Assembly (NCBI GenBank): GCA_041743935.1
Contig: JBGTLU010000032.1
Location: forward strand, 1-15,391
Length of the DNA stretch: 15,391 nt
From: JBGTLU01 sp041743935
GTDB lineage: Bacteria > Bacteroidota > Bacteroidia > Sphingobacteriales > Sphingobacteriaceae
Reading direction: 5' to 3'
Shown one piece after another: positions 15,330 through 15,391 of the stretch. The number at the start of each line of letters is the position of its first letter. The first letter of the stretch is position 1. Under the pieces are notes generated by a model, which saw nothing but the letters and a program-made list of their open reading frames with translations, ran no database searches and had not been told where the DNA came from. The position numbers and the translations under genes are program-made.

Positions 15330-15391
15330 CGCGAGAGAGGGTATTTGGTACTCATTTAGACTTTTTGTGTTGCAAAGTTACGCACAAGTCC

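Overview
The window comes from a member of the Bacteroidota, probably a Cytophagia, Sphingobacteriia or Flavobacteriia lineage. The evidence is the AT-rich base composition, start codons without Shine-Dalgarno sequences, several promoter boxes of the Bacteroidota form TAnnTTTG (the best has TTTG 18 bases upstream), and Bacteroidota-type genes: a long YidC, a secreted S9 peptidase, a Kdo cytidylyltransferase, a DUF2795 protein and a large outer-membrane protein. The organism is Gram-negative with Kdo-containing lipopolysaccharide, as kdsB shows.

Layout. Positions 1-2399 (minus) hold the first 799 codons of a secreted prolyl-oligopeptidase-type S9 peptidase that runs off the left edge. Then come yidC (2839-4665) and pyrG (4763-6388), both on minus. 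This pair is bracketed by two spacers of about 440 bases, 2400-2838 and 6389-6826, each carrying a mosaic of small GC-stem hairpins. The second mosaic is an inverted copy of the first. Next, trpS, a deoxynucleoside kinase gene and kdsB (9192 down to 6827) form a tight minus-strand operon. A divergent spacer at 9193-9262 separates it from a plus-strand run: gatC, an ABC ATPase of the LolD/MacB type, a PduO-type cobalamin adenosyltransferase and a DUF2795 protein. That run ends at a perfect 40-base palindrome (11276-11315) that acts as a terminator between convergent genes. The right part (minus) holds an alpha/beta hydrolase (14520-15179), a 944-residue protein with metallopeptidase-like, beta-propeller and predicted barrel regions (11577-14411), and a LapA-domain membrane protein translationally coupled to it (11326-11577). 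The last 200 bases hold promoter-like boxes and an inverted repeat, but no convincing gene.

Functionally this is mostly core chromosome: nucleotide supply (CTP synthase, deoxynucleoside kinase), translation (TrpRS, GatC), envelope building (YidC, KdsB, LapA-like, barrel protein, LolD-like ATPase) and cobalamin activation. I see no phage, integrase, CRISPR, toxin or defence cassette, and no tRNA or rRNA. The parts least explained by ordinary annotation are the paired inverted hairpin mosaics and the barrel/propeller/peptidase protein with its coupled LapA partner.
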